From: Enterocola sp045611845
GTDB lineage: Bacteria > Bacteroidota > Bacteroidia > Bacteroidales > Paludibacteraceae
DNA: 64,000 nucleotides
Assembly (NCBI GenBank): GCA_045611845.1
Contig: JAZKXZ010000025.1
Location: 62,001-126,000 of the forward strand
Reading direction: 5' to 3'
The translations under genes and the position numbers were made by a program. Positions 17,739 to 26,146 of the stretch are shown here, piece by piece. Every line of letters starts with the position of its first letter. The first letter of the stretch is position 1. The notes beneath the pieces are model-generated. The model was given only the letters and a program-made list of their open reading frames with translations, did not search any database and was not told the DNA's origin.

Positions 17739-18814
17739 TATATTTTTTTAGTTATTATCAAAACCTTTGAGTTATCATTTAGCGTAGTGGCAAAAATATA
17801 CGTGTCACCGCCATCTTTGAGTTTTAGCTTTTTCCTTAGGTCTGCTACATTGCCCGGAAAATTTCTTATACTTAGGTTCGCTTTATCTATATCTTGGATT
17901 TCTTTTCGTTGTACTTTGGTTACTCTTTTTATTTCAAAACTTCTGCCAGGGAAGTCGGGTACAAGCTCCTCAGAAGTATAAAGATGAGTGCTAGGGTGCA
18001 GTTTTTGCACATTATACCTATTAGCAACAGTTTTAAACAATCCCGCCTTCATTATAGAAGCGTTAGGCTCGTAAAGGTAGTTTTTAGACACAGAATAATT
18101 TACTATCAATAAACTTTCCTTACTTCTAACTCCTAACTCCTCACTCCTAACTCCTAACTCATCTAAATCTACGCAAACAATCTCCGTTTCACCGCAAAAT
18201 CCACCTTCTACTAAAAGCAATAGCTCCTTGCACTCATTCTTCACCGATACCACGTGTACTTGGCGGCATTCTGGGAAAACCTCTAATGCAGAGCTAATAT
18301 CGAACATAGGCGATAATTTTATGAGTAGAGTATCGCACTTTTCTAATAAAATATCTCTTATTTCCAATAAATTTGGGCTGCATAGGCTTAGGTCGGCAGT
18401 TTTTTTGCCCTTTACGTCGCGGCGAGCAGGGTCTATGTAAATGCAGTCCACAGCAGGCATGGCTTTAAGAAACTCTACACTTTCTGCATTGTTTACCTTT
18501 ATGTTAAGACCTAAAACGCGGAAGTTGTGCTCTGCTATTTCGCAGAGTTCTGTGTTTTGCTCCACGTAGTCTATCTTAGAAAAGTTTTTGCTCAGGAAAG
18601 AGCAGTCTACACCAAAGCCACCAGTAAGGTCCACCATACTCTCGCCACTCACAAGAGAGGCTTTGTATAGAGCAGTGGCCTCGGAAGAGCATTGCTCCAA
18701 AGAAATCTTTACAGGGAACAAAATAGACATATTCTCTGCCCAAGAAGGTAGTTTTGTGGTCATAGCCTTACGTCCTTCTGTTTGTCTGGCAAGAAATATG
18801 TGGTTTTCTGTCAT
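17738..18814 (-). CDS. Class I SAM-dependent methyltransferase with THUMP-like domain
   Basis: A 358-residue methyltransferase common in Bacteroidetes. SAM-binding motif VDLTGGFGVD (about residues 62-71) and the catalytic-like DPARRD segment (about 126) are visible. The C-terminal third looks like the THUMP-like domain of this family. Substrate unknown, probably RNA. Odd feature: residues about 219-232 read ELGVRSE ELGVRSK, encoded by five copies of a 7-base TTAGGAG-type unit (18124-18158). Gain or loss of a single unit would shift the frame, so expression could be phase-variable. It sits between trkH (one-base gap) and mutS2. Confidence 0.85.
   Translation of the reverse strand: MTENHIFLARQTEGRKAMTTKLPSWAENMSILFPVKISLEQCSSEATALYKASLVSGESMVDLTGGFGVDCSFLSKNFSKIDYVEQNTELCEIAEHNFRVLGLNIKVNNAESVEFLKAMPAVDCIYIDPARRDVKGKKTADLSLCSPNLLEIRDILLEKCDTLLIKLSPMFDISSALEVFPECRQVHVVSVKNECKELLLLVEGGFCGETEIVCVDLDELGVRSEELGVRSKESLLIVNYSVSKNYLYEPNASIMKAGLFKTVANRYNVQKLHPSTHLYTSEELVPDFPGRSFEIKRVTKVQRKEIQDIDKANLSIRNFPGNVADLRKKLKLKDGGDTYIFATTLNDNSKVLIITKKI
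18124..18158 (-). repeat. Heptamer array inside a coding region, locus 3
   Basis: Exactly five 7-base units (consensus GTTAGGA on the minus strand, one with GTGAGGA, one with GTTAGAA). They are translated as a 7-residue repeat in the methyltransferase gene because three units equal seven codons. Confidence 0.88.
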
Positions 18815-18815
18815 A

Positions 18816-20270
18816 TTATTTTTTCCAGAAACTTGGAGTTAATAAGATAAGCACAGTGAATAGTTCCAAACGGCCTACAAGCATAAGGAATGACATAATC
18901 CATTTTGCTGCCATATTGAAGTGTGAGAAGTTGCCAGTGCCTATAGTGCCAATACTAGGACCAACGTTGCCCAGTGCAGATGCAGAAGCACCAAATGCGT
19001 CTTCAAAGTTTAGTCCAGTAGCGGTAAATAACACTGTACTAATAAGCACCATAATCATATACACTACCACAAATGCAAGTACGTTGTTTATGATATGAGG
19101 TTGAACTATTTGGTTGTTGTAGCGAACAGGAATAACAGCGTTTGGGTGAATTAAACGTTTAAATTCGTAGTAGCTATTCTTCATAAGGAGCACAATGCGC
19201 GCTATCTTAATACCACCAGAGGTAGAACCAGAAGATGCACCAAGAAGCATTACAATCCAAAGTAGGGTGAATACAAATGGTGGCCACATCATAAAGTCTG
19301 TGGTGATTTGACCAGTGGTTGTAATCATAGATACCACATAGAAAAGTGAATCTCTAATGGCGTTTTCCCAAGAGTATTCTATGTGATGAAGCATCAAACA
19401 ACTAAATATTAATAGTGAGAATAACAGCACTATGAATATATATGATTTGAATTCTTCGTTGGAGAATATTTTCTTAAATTGTCCTTTAAATAGGTAGAAA
19501 AATAGTGTAAAGTTTGTACCTCCAAGGAACATAAATACAATTGTAATATATTCTAATAGAGGAGAATGCCAATATTCAAGACCTGCAGATTTGGTAGAGA
19601 AACCACCAGTAGAAAGGGTAGTGAGCGCGTGGCATATAGCGTCAAAAACGTCCATACCTCCAATCCACAAGAAAAGGGCATTTAGTCCGGTAAGACCTAG
19701 GTATGTACCCCAGAATACTTTGGCAGTGAAACTGATTTTTGCGTGAATTTTATCTTTGGTAGGACCTGTTGCTTCTGCCGAGAATAAACTCATATTCCCT
19801 TCGCTTATAAGTGGTAAAATGGCAAGCGAAAGCACCACGATACCCATACCTCCAAGCCATTGTTGCATACAACGCCATAGCATAAGCCCTTTTGGAAAAT
19901 TGTCTACATCTTGTATAATTGTGGCACCAGTGGTACTGAAACCAGACATAGTCTCAAAGAAAGCATCTGTAATTGTAGGGATGTAACCACTCCAATACAC
20001 TGGGAGCATACCAAATATAGAAAAAATTACCCATACAAGTGCTACCACAAGGTAACCTTCTCTTTTATGCAGGTTACGATTGATTTTAGGAGTTGCAACA
20101 ATGCCAGTAATCCCAAAGGTAAATGTAGTAATTGTTGCAAGTAAGGTATATCTCATGCTAGGCTCGTTGTAGTAATAACCAACGCCTGCAGAAATCAACA
20201 TAAAAAAGCTCTCGATCAAGAGTAAGAAACTCATGATACGAACCACTAATTTAATGTCTATCGCTTTCAT
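18816..20270 (-). CDS. trkH: Potassium uptake protein TrkH
   Basis: A 484-residue inner-membrane potassium channel subunit with about 10 membrane segments and four pore loops. Visible selectivity elements include MSGFSTTGATI, LTTLSTGGFSTK, ITTTGQITTDF and SALGNVGPSIG. GSTSGGIKIAR is the conserved post-M segment. It works with the cytosolic regulator TrkA, whose gene ends one base upstream. The pair controls potassium and turgor. Confidence 0.96.
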   Translation of the reverse strand: MKAIDIKLVVRIMSFLLLIESFFMLISAGVGYYYNEPSMRYTLLATITTFTFGITGIVATPKINRNLHKREGYLVVALVWVIFSIFGMLPVYWSGYIPTITDAFFETMSGFSTTGATIIQDVDNFPKGLMLWRCMQQWLGGMGIVVLSLAILPLISEGNMSLFSAEATGPTKDKIHAKISFTAKVFWGTYLGLTGLNALFLWIGGMDVFDAICHALTTLSTGGFSTKSAGLEYWHSPLLEYITIVFMFLGGTNFTLFFYLFKGQFKKIFSNEEFKSYIFIVLLFSLLIFSCLMLHHIEYSWENAIRDSLFYVVSMITTTGQITTDFMMWPPFVFTLLWIVMLLGASSGSTSGGIKIARIVLLMKNSYYEFKRLIHPNAVIPVRYNNQIVQPHIINNVLAFVVVYMIMVLISTVLFTATGLNFEDAFGASASALGNVGPSIGTIGTGNFSHFNMAAKWIMSFLMLVGRLELFTVLILLTPSFWKK

Positions 20271-20271
20271 T

Positions 20272-21603
20272 TTATTTGAATAACTTTTCTACTTTTTTAA
20301 TGGTATCTTCGCCACAGAACACTGTAACGCGGTCGCCATTTTGTATTTGTGTGTCGCCCACAGCCACAATGCCTTTACCATCGCGCACCAAACCGCCAAT
20401 AGTAATATTTTGTGGAAGTTTTAAATCTTTAAGTGGTGCGGTGGTAATTTCAGAGTCTGATTCTGCAATAAGTTCCACTACAAGTACATCTACAAATGTA
20501 AGACATTTTACAGACACATTTCCGCCTAGGATAAGTTGGTAGATGTGGCTTGCAGCAATAATCTTTTTATTGATAATAGCACCAATATCAAGATTTTCAG
20601 CCATGGTAATGTAGTCCATATTTTCTACCTCTGCTATGGTACGCTTGATACCCATTTTCTTAGCAGCAAGGCAGGCAAGAATGTTTGTTTCAGAATTTTC
20701 GGTAAGAGCCACAAATGCATCAAACTCCTCAATATCTTCTTGTTTAAGCAGAGCCAAATCGCGACCGTCTCCATTGATAACCAATGCGTTATCTACCTCC
20801 TCAAGGATTTTATAGCTCTTTTCTTTATCTTGTTCAATTACCTTAATATTCATTCTGTGAGATAGTTCTTTAATGGCCTTAAGACCAATGCGGCTACCTC
20901 CTAAGAACATAGTGCTGCCAATTTCAAAGTTCTCTTTACCAGACTGAATTCTTACTTCTTCTACGCCATCTTGTGTGGTAATGAAATATACAATATCGCC
21001 TGCATAAATATGGTCTTTACCACTAGGGATAATAGTTCTATTTCCACGTTTAATGGCTACGATGCGCACTTTTGTATTGTCAACAAATGCTTCAGAGAGT
21101 TGTTTTTTGCAAAGTGGAGAAGTGCTTCTTATTTTGGTAGCAAGCACCACAAGTGCACCGTCTGAAAAATCTAGATATTGACGTACCCAACCTTTTTTAA
21201 GACCATTTACAATCTCGTCTGCAGCAAGCATTTCTGGGTAGATAAGAGAGTCGATACCCACAGATTTAAAGAATTCTCTGTTTTTAGGGTAAAGGTATTC
21301 TTGGTTGTCGATACGTGCAAGTGTTTTTTGTGCGCCCAAGTTGGTAGCAAGCACGCATGCAGTAAGGTTGGTGCTTTCGTATGGAGTAACTGCCACGAAA
21401 AGGTCGGCAGAAGGAACCTGTGCTTCTCTTAAACTTTTTAGGGAAGTAGGAGAGCCTATGACGGCTAAAATATCGTAGTTAGCCTCAAGAGCTTTAATTT
21501 TTTCTTTCTTTTGGTCTAAAAGAATAATCTCATGATTTTCTTTAGACAACATTTTGGCTAGGTGTGTGCCCACATCACCGGCACCGGCAATGACTATTTT
21601 CAT
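20272..21603 (-). CDS. trkA: Trk system potassium transporter subunit TrkA
   Basis: 443 residues built as a duplicated RCK module. The first Rossmann/RCK-N begins MKIVIAGAGDVGTHLAKMLS and the second MFLGGSRIGLKAIKELS (about 230), each followed by a TrkA-C domain. It binds NAD(H)/ATP and gates TrkH. It overlaps nothing but lies one base from trkH and three from smpB, in the same operon. Confidence 0.96.
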   Translation of the reverse strand: MKIVIAGAGDVGTHLAKMLSKENHEIILLDQKKEKIKALEANYDILAVIGSPTSLKSLREAQVPSADLFVAVTPYESTNLTACVLATNLGAQKTLARIDNQEYLYPKNREFFKSVGIDSLIYPEMLAADEIVNGLKKGWVRQYLDFSDGALVVLATKIRSTSPLCKKQLSEAFVDNTKVRIVAIKRGNRTIIPSGKDHIYAGDIVYFITTQDGVEEVRIQSGKENFEIGSTMFLGGSRIGLKAIKELSHRMNIKVIEQDKEKSYKILEEVDNALVINGDGRDLALLKQEDIEEFDAFVALTENSETNILACLAAKKMGIKRTIAEVENMDYITMAENLDIGAIINKKIIAASHIYQLILGGNVSVKCLTFVDVLVVELIAESDSEITTAPLKDLKLPQNITIGGLVRDGKGIVAVGDTQIQNGDRVTVFCGEDTIKKVEKLFK

Positions 21604-21606
21604 AAC

Positions 21607-22062
21607 TTAATAACTATGTTGTTTGGCGCGAGCCATACTAAGTTTGTCGTCTTTATCTTTTAGCGACTGGCGCTTATCAAACTGTTTCTTACCTTTGGCA
21701 AGAGCAATTTTCAGCTTAGCAAGTCCACGTTCATTAATAAATAACAAAGTTGGTACTATAGTGAAACCTTTATCTTGTAATCCTTTTTGTAGTTTTGCAA
21801 GTTCTTTTTTAGACAGAAGAAGTTTTCTATCTCTATCGGCTTTATGATTGTTGTATGAGCCATAGAAGTATTCACTAATGTTCATACCCTTTACCCAAAG
21901 TTCACCATCTATAAACACACAAAAGGTATCTACCAAACTAGCCTTGCCAGCACGAATAGACTTTATCTCAGTGCCAGTAAGAACTATCCCAGCAATGTAT
22001 GTGTCTAAGATTTCATAATCAAATGAAGCCTTTTTGTTTTTTATGTTTATCCCCGCACTCAT
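21607..22062 (-). CDS. smpB: SsrA-binding protein SmpB
   Basis: 151 residues, the normal length. It binds tmRNA and delivers it to stalled ribosomes. Diagnostic blocks: NKKASFDYEILDTYIAGIVLTGTEIKSIR near the N-terminus and the C-terminal GKKQFDKRQSLKDKD tail. Its ATG overlaps the upstream Yip1-like gene by four bases. No ssrA gene was recognised in this window. Confidence 0.97.
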   Translation of the reverse strand: MSAGINIKNKKASFDYEILDTYIAGIVLTGTEIKSIRAGKASLVDTFCVFIDGELWVKGMNISEYFYGSYNNHKADRDRKLLLSKKELAKLQKGLQDKGFTIVPTLLFINERGLAKLKIALAKGKKQFDKRQSLKDKDDKLSMARAKQHSY

Positions 22063-22634
22063 GTCAATCCCGGCATTAAAATAGTTAATATTTTGCTTAT
22101 TATGATAGGTGTTAATATCACAGAAATACCACTCACTGTGGTGAATACCACTCTATTGTCGTTTGGAACTTCTATAAAATGTTCGGTGCCTATCCAAGCA
22201 ATGTAAAATGTGTAAATTAAAAATATCTTATAGAAGAAAACAAGGGTTAGGATAGGTTCTAATGCATAAATTAGGAATGGCAAACTATATAAAAGTGCCG
22301 TAAAATTAAAAACCTCACTTAGCCTTGCTTCTTTTTTTGTAAGATTTTCAAGTGTAAGTAAGTTTATGAAAGATGAAATATAAACAGAAATAAAAAGCGA
22401 AAAGATAATGGTGATGCCAGATTTTATTCCTTGAAATAAATCCATATCTGTTTCCACAAAACTTACGCCAATAAAACGAACAAGACCTACAAAAAGAAGA
22501 CTTAAAATAGTGGCTTTAAAAATAGGTGTTTTTCTCCCTCCACTCAATCTTTTTAAGTGTTCCCAAGCTTTACTGGTGTTTATTAATAGTCCAGAAAAGC
22601 TTGCCCAGCAGATAATGAGTATTTTATCTTTCAA
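22059..22634 (-). CDS. Putative Yip1-family integral membrane protein
   Basis: About 190 residues with five hydrophobic segments after a short cytosolic start (LLINTSKAWEHLK), a layout like bacterial Yip1/DUF1282 proteins. Function unknown. The frame is open upstream to a TTG at 22655, but that codon lies inside the -7 box (22653-22660). I place the start at the TTG at 22634 (MKDKILIICW), downstream of the expected transcription start. It is the first gene of the operon leading to smpB, trkA, trkH, the methyltransferase and mutS2. Confidence 0.65.
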   Translation of the reverse strand: MKDKILIICWASFSGLLINTSKAWEHLKRLSGGRKTPIFKATILSLLFVGLVRFIGVSFVETDMDLFQGIKSGITIIFSLFISVYISSFINLLTLENLTKKEARLSEVFNFTALLYSLPFLIYALEPILTLVFFYKIFLIYTFYIAWIGTEHFIEVPNDNRVVFTTVSGISVILTPIIISKILTILMPGLT

Positions 22635-22652
22635 AACTGTAATTTTTTCTGG

Positions 22653-22660
22653 CAAAGATA
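22653..22660 (-). promoter_or_regulatory. -7 box for the Yip1-like/smpB/trkAH/mutS2 operon
   Basis: Minus strand TATCTTTG, a perfect TAnnTTTG. The gap to the divergent plus-strand box at 22683 is only 22 bases, so the two promoters must share DNA. Confidence 0.65.
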
Positions 22661-22682
22661 ACTCTTTTTATTTATTTATTTG

Positions 22683-22690
22683 TAACTTTG
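22683..22690 (+). promoter_or_regulatory. -7 box for polyprenyl-phosphate glycosyltransferase gene
   Basis: TAACTTTG matches TAnnTTTG; candidate ATGs follow 8 and 26 bases later. Confidence 0.6.
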
Positions 22691-22716
22691 TCAATCAAAT
22701 GCTAAATAATTTAAAT

Positions 22717-23754
22717 ATGTACGAAGCGCTATTAATAATTGCAACGATTGCGACGATTTTATTCTCGCTTAAGTTGTATTTTCCTTTTGCAGAAAAGAGG
22801 GGTATGCTTGCGGGGGTGAATCATCGTAGCTCTCATACGAAACCAGTTATAACAGGTGCTGGCTTTATATTCTACATTTCGTATGTATTTTATATTATAT
22901 CCTTTGTTTTTTCTACTTGGGATGTACCGTGGGCATTATTTATCGGTATCTCCATACTAGCAATAGTGAGTTTTATCGATGACCTTAAAGATCTTTGGTT
23001 CTTTATAAGACTTGTGGTGCAGGTATTGGCTGTGGCTTTAATGTTGTATCAAATCTACATTGAGTTCTCTATGGAGCCATTAGCAATGAATGCTTCAATA
23101 CTTATTATCCTGGCCATTGTGGGCATGATATTCTCTGTAGGTTTTGTAAATTTATACAACTTCATGGACGGCCTTAACGGCATGATGGCAGGTATTACTA
23201 TTTCTGCGTTATCTATTTTTTGGCTAATAGACTTCTTTGTTGTTGACTTTGTTGACGACGCACTTTTAATATATACAGCAATTCCAACCTTTGTTTTTGC
23301 ATTCTTCAATGCTAGACGCCAAGCAATATGCTTTGCAGGTGATGTGGGTGCCATTGTGCTAGGATTTGTGATGGTGTATATGCTACTTTCTCTTTTAATG
23401 CAAACAGGTAATATAGTTTACATTTTCATATTTGCATCGGTATATTTAGAAGCTGCAATGACAGTTATCCAACGTCTGCTTGCAGGTCAAAATATCTTCA
23501 AACCTCATAGAATTCATTTGTTCCAACTTCTATGTAACGAACACAAACATCACCATGTGAAAATTTCTGGTTTCTATGCATTAAATCAGTTGGTTTTCGG
23601 TGCCATTATTGTTATAATGAACTACTATGAAATAAATGACTTACTACAAAACTTAACAGTTATAGGTCTATTCTCAGTAGAAACTGTTTTATACTTCATC
23701 TATAAGAGAAAACTTATGGGTGGTCACCTTATTGAAAACTTAAAAAATAAATAA
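22717..23754 (+). CDS. MraY/WecA-like polyprenyl-phosphate sugar-1-phosphate transferase
   Basis: A roughly 345-residue inner-membrane glycosyltransferase with about ten membrane segments. It would transfer a sugar-1-phosphate from a UDP-sugar to undecaprenyl phosphate, starting O-antigen or capsule synthesis. Motifs: FIDDLKDL, NLYNFMDGLNGM, CFAGDVGAIVLGF and HRIHLFQLL, nearest the WbpL/WecA branch. The frame is open further upstream, but the -7 box at 22683-22690 excludes starts before 22691. ATGs at 22699 and 22717 remain, and I prefer the latter because it leaves a short leader. Confidence 0.88.
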   Translation: MYEALLIIATIATILFSLKLYFPFAEKRGMLAGVNHRSSHTKPVITGAGFIFYISYVFYIISFVFSTWDVPWALFIGISILAIVSFIDDLKDLWFFIRLVVQVLAVALMLYQIYIEFSMEPLAMNASILIILAIVGMIFSVGFVNLYNFMDGLNGMMAGITISALSIFWLIDFFVVDFVDDALLIYTAIPTFVFAFFNARRQAICFAGDVGAIVLGFVMVYMLLSLLMQTGNIVYIFIFASVYLEAAMTVIQRLLAGQNIFKPHRIHLFQLLCNEHKHHHVKISGFYALNQLVFGAIIVIMNYYEINDLLQNLTVIGLFSVETVLYFIYKRKLMGGHLIENLKNK

Positions 23755-23778
23755 TATAAACTTATAAACAAACAAACT

Positions 23779-24189
23779 ATGATTCCTCAAAAAATTGAAC
23801 ACCTTGGAATAGCAGTTCCAAGTATCGCAGAAGCACTTCCATACTACGAAGGAGTGCTAGGTATGACATGCTACGCAATCGAAGAAGTAGCTGACCAAAA
23901 AGTAAAAACAGCTTTCTTAAAAGTAGGTGAAGTAAAAATCGAACTTCTAGAACCAACTAGCCCAGAAAGTACAGTAGCTAAATTCATTGAGAAAAACGGT
24001 GGCCGTGGTGGTTTCCATCACATTGCTTACGCAGTAAACGACATCGAAGCTCGCCTTGCTGAAGTGGCTGAAAAAGGCGTACAACTAATCGACAAAACTC
24101 CACGTGGTGGCGCAGAAGGTATGACAATCGCATTCCTACACCCAAAATCTACAGCAGGTATCCTAACAGAATTCTGCGAAAAGAAATAA
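23779..24189 (+). CDS. mce: Methylmalonyl-CoA epimerase
   Basis: 136 residues, a glyoxalase-fold (VOC) metalloenzyme interconverting (R)- and (S)-methylmalonyl-CoA. Metal ligands are seen in KIEHLGIAV (His), VKIELLEP (Glu) and GFHHIAYAV (His). It starts the succinate-to-propionate gene group: the (S)-form it makes is decarboxylated by the enzyme encoded next. No -7 box was found in the 24-base gap, so it may be co-transcribed with the upstream transferase. Confidence 0.95.
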   Translation: MIPQKIEHLGIAVPSIAEALPYYEGVLGMTCYAIEEVADQKVKTAFLKVGEVKIELLEPTSPESTVAKFIEKNGGRGGFHHIAYAVNDIEARLAEVAEKGVQLIDKTPRGGAEGMTIAFLHPKSTAGILTEFCEKK

Positions 24190-24217
24190 GATTTTAATTT
24201 AATCATTAATAAACATA

Positions 24218-25774
24218 ATGGCAACAGATAAAATTCAAAACCTAATTGAGCTACGCGAAAAAGCTCGTTTAGGTGGTGGTCAAAAAAGAATTGACTCTCA
24301 ACACAGCAAAGGCAAACTTACCGCTCGTGAACGTATCGAAATGCTACTAGACGAAGGTAGTTTTGAAGAACTAGATATGTTCGTAACACACCGTTGTACA
24401 AACTTCGGTATGGAAAAAGACAAATTCCTAGGTGACGGTGTAGTAGTAGGTCAAGGTACTATCGACGGTCGTTTAGTATTTGTATTTGCACAAGACTTCA
24501 CTGTATTTGGTGGTTCTCTATCAGAAACAGTTGCACTTAAAATATGTCACGTAATGGATATGGCTATGAAAGTTGGTGCTCCAATCATTGGTATCAACGA
24601 CTCAGGTGGTGCTCGTATCCAAGAAGGTCCTAACGCTCTAGCAGGCTACGCAGAAATCTTCGAACGTAACATTCTTGCTTCTGGTGTAGTGCCTCAAATT
24701 TCACTTATCTTCGGCCCTTGTGCTGGTGGTGCAGTATATTCTCCTGCTCTAACAGACTTCATCATGATGACAGAAGAAAACAGCTACATGTTCATCACTG
24801 GTCCAAAAGTAGTAAAATCTGTAACAGGTGAATCTGTATCTGTAGACCAACTTGGTGGTGCAGCAGTTCACTCAACCAAAACTGGTGTTGCTCACCTACG
24901 TGCAGCAAACGAAGAAGAAGGTCTTGCAACAATTCGTCGTTTAATGTCATTCATTCCACAAAACAATATGGAAACAGCTCCAGCTGTAGAATGCACAGAC
25001 CCTGTTAATCGTATCGACGACGCATTAAATACATTAGTGCCAGATAATCCAAACAAACCATACGATATGAAGGAAATCATCACTTCTATCGTGGACAACA
25101 ACGATATGCTTGAAATTCAACCAGAATTTGCTCCAAATATCATTTGTGCATTTGGTCGTTTCAATGGTCAATCTACAGGTATTATCGCAAATCAACCAAG
25201 CTGTTTAGCAGGTGTGCTTGACTGCGACGCTTCTCGTAAAGCTGCTCGTTTCGTACGTTTCTGCGACGCATTCAATATTCCAATCCTTACTCTAGTAGAC
25301 GTTCCTGGTTTCCTTCCTGGTACAGGTCAAGAATATTCAGGTATCATCGTTCACGGTGCTAAACTTATGTTTGCTTACGGTGAAGCTACAGTGCCAAAAG
25401 TAACTGTTACTATCCGTAAATCTTACGGTGGTTCTCACATTGTGATGAGCTGTAAACAACTTCGTGGCGACTTCAACTATGCATGGCCAGGTGCTGAAAT
25501 CGCAGTTATGGGCCCTTCTGGTGCAGTAGAAGTGCTACAAGCAAAAGCTATTGCAGCTATCGAAGATCCAGCTGAACGCGCTAAATTCATTGCAGAAAAA
25601 GAAGCAGAATATCGTGACAAATTCGCTAACCCATATCAAGCAGCTTCATTTGGCTATATTGATGACGTTATCGAACCACGCAATACTCGTTTCCGTGTAA
25701 TTCGTGCATTTGAATCGTTGAAAAACAAACGATTAACTAATCCACTTAAAAAACACTCTAACATTCCTTTATAA
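24218..25774 (+). CDS. mmdA: Methylmalonyl-CoA decarboxylase/propionyl-CoA carboxylase, carboxyltransferase (alpha) subunit
   Basis: A 518-residue crotonase-superfamily carboxyltransferase that moves the carboxyl group between methylmalonyl-CoA and biotin. Conserved blocks: GKLTARERIEMLLDEGSFEE, NDSGGARIQEG, GPCAGGAVYSPA, and the C-terminal VDVPGFLPGTGQE and GGSHIVMSCKQL. The neighbouring biotin carrier, OadG-like and sodium-pump subunits indicate the sodium-translocating decarboxylase rather than an ATP-driven carboxylase; no biotin carboxylase gene is present. Codon use suggests high expression. Confidence 0.94.
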   Translation: MATDKIQNLIELREKARLGGGQKRIDSQHSKGKLTARERIEMLLDEGSFEELDMFVTHRCTNFGMEKDKFLGDGVVVGQGTIDGRLVFVFAQDFTVFGGSLSETVALKICHVMDMAMKVGAPIIGINDSGGARIQEGPNALAGYAEIFERNILASGVVPQISLIFGPCAGGAVYSPALTDFIMMTEENSYMFITGPKVVKSVTGESVSVDQLGGAAVHSTKTGVAHLRAANEEEGLATIRRLMSFIPQNNMETAPAVECTDPVNRIDDALNTLVPDNPNKPYDMKEIITSIVDNNDMLEIQPEFAPNIICAFGRFNGQSTGIIANQPSCLAGVLDCDASRKAARFVRFCDAFNIPILTLVDVPGFLPGTGQEYSGIIVHGAKLMFAYGEATVPKVTVTIRKSYGGSHIVMSCKQLRGDFNYAWPGAEIAVMGPSGAVEVLQAKAIAAIEDPAERAKFIAEKEAEYRDKFANPYQAASFGYIDDVIEPRNTRFRVIRAFESLKNKRLTNPLKKHSNIPL

Positions 25775-25783
25775 TCGTAGGCT

Positions 25784-26128
25784 ATGGTATTACTAGTAAA
25801 TTGGACCAACGCATTGATTATTACCTTAATTGGTTTTGGTCTTGTAGTTGTGTTATTGATATTATTGGTTTTTGTGCTTATGGCATTTGGCGCCATCATG
25901 GTGAAAGTAAATGCTCCTAAAAAACAAAAACCAGCTGCCGTAGCGCCTTCTTGCGAAGTTTCTGAATCTTCAGAAATATCAGGAGAAGAATTGGCTGCAA
26001 TAGCCATGGCTCTTGAGTTAAGCAAAGAAGCAGCTCACGACGTGGAAAGCAAAGTCCTAACAATAGTGTCGAATCCAAATTCGGCTTGGGCTTCTAAAAC
26101 ATTTGGTATAAATAATTTAGTTCGTTAA
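25784..26128 (+). CDS. OadG-like small membrane subunit of the decarboxylase
   Basis: 114 residues with a single N-terminal membrane span (about residues 8-38, rich in Leu/Val/Ile), followed by a polar, acidic cytosolic tail, as in OadG/MmdD subunits that tether the carboxyltransferase and biotin carrier to the sodium pump. Sequence conservation in this family is low, so the call rests on architecture and on its position between mmdA and the biotin carrier gene. Confidence 0.8.
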   Translation: MVLLVNWTNALIITLIGFGLVVVLLILLVFVLMAFGAIMVKVNAPKKQKPAAVAPSCEVSESSEISGEELAAIAMALELSKEAAHDVESKVLTIVSNPNSAWASKTFGINNLVR

Positions 26129-26146
26129 TCGAAAAATAAACGTAAA

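Noticed and set aside
18124..18158. Heptamer array considered as a CRISPR
   Set aside because: Units are only 7 bases, contiguous and without spacers; no cas genes are in the window.
22510..22716. Upstream extension of the polyprenyl-phosphate transferase to 22510
   Set aside because: It overlaps the divergent Yip1-like gene and both promoters; the true start must follow the -7 box at 22683-22690.
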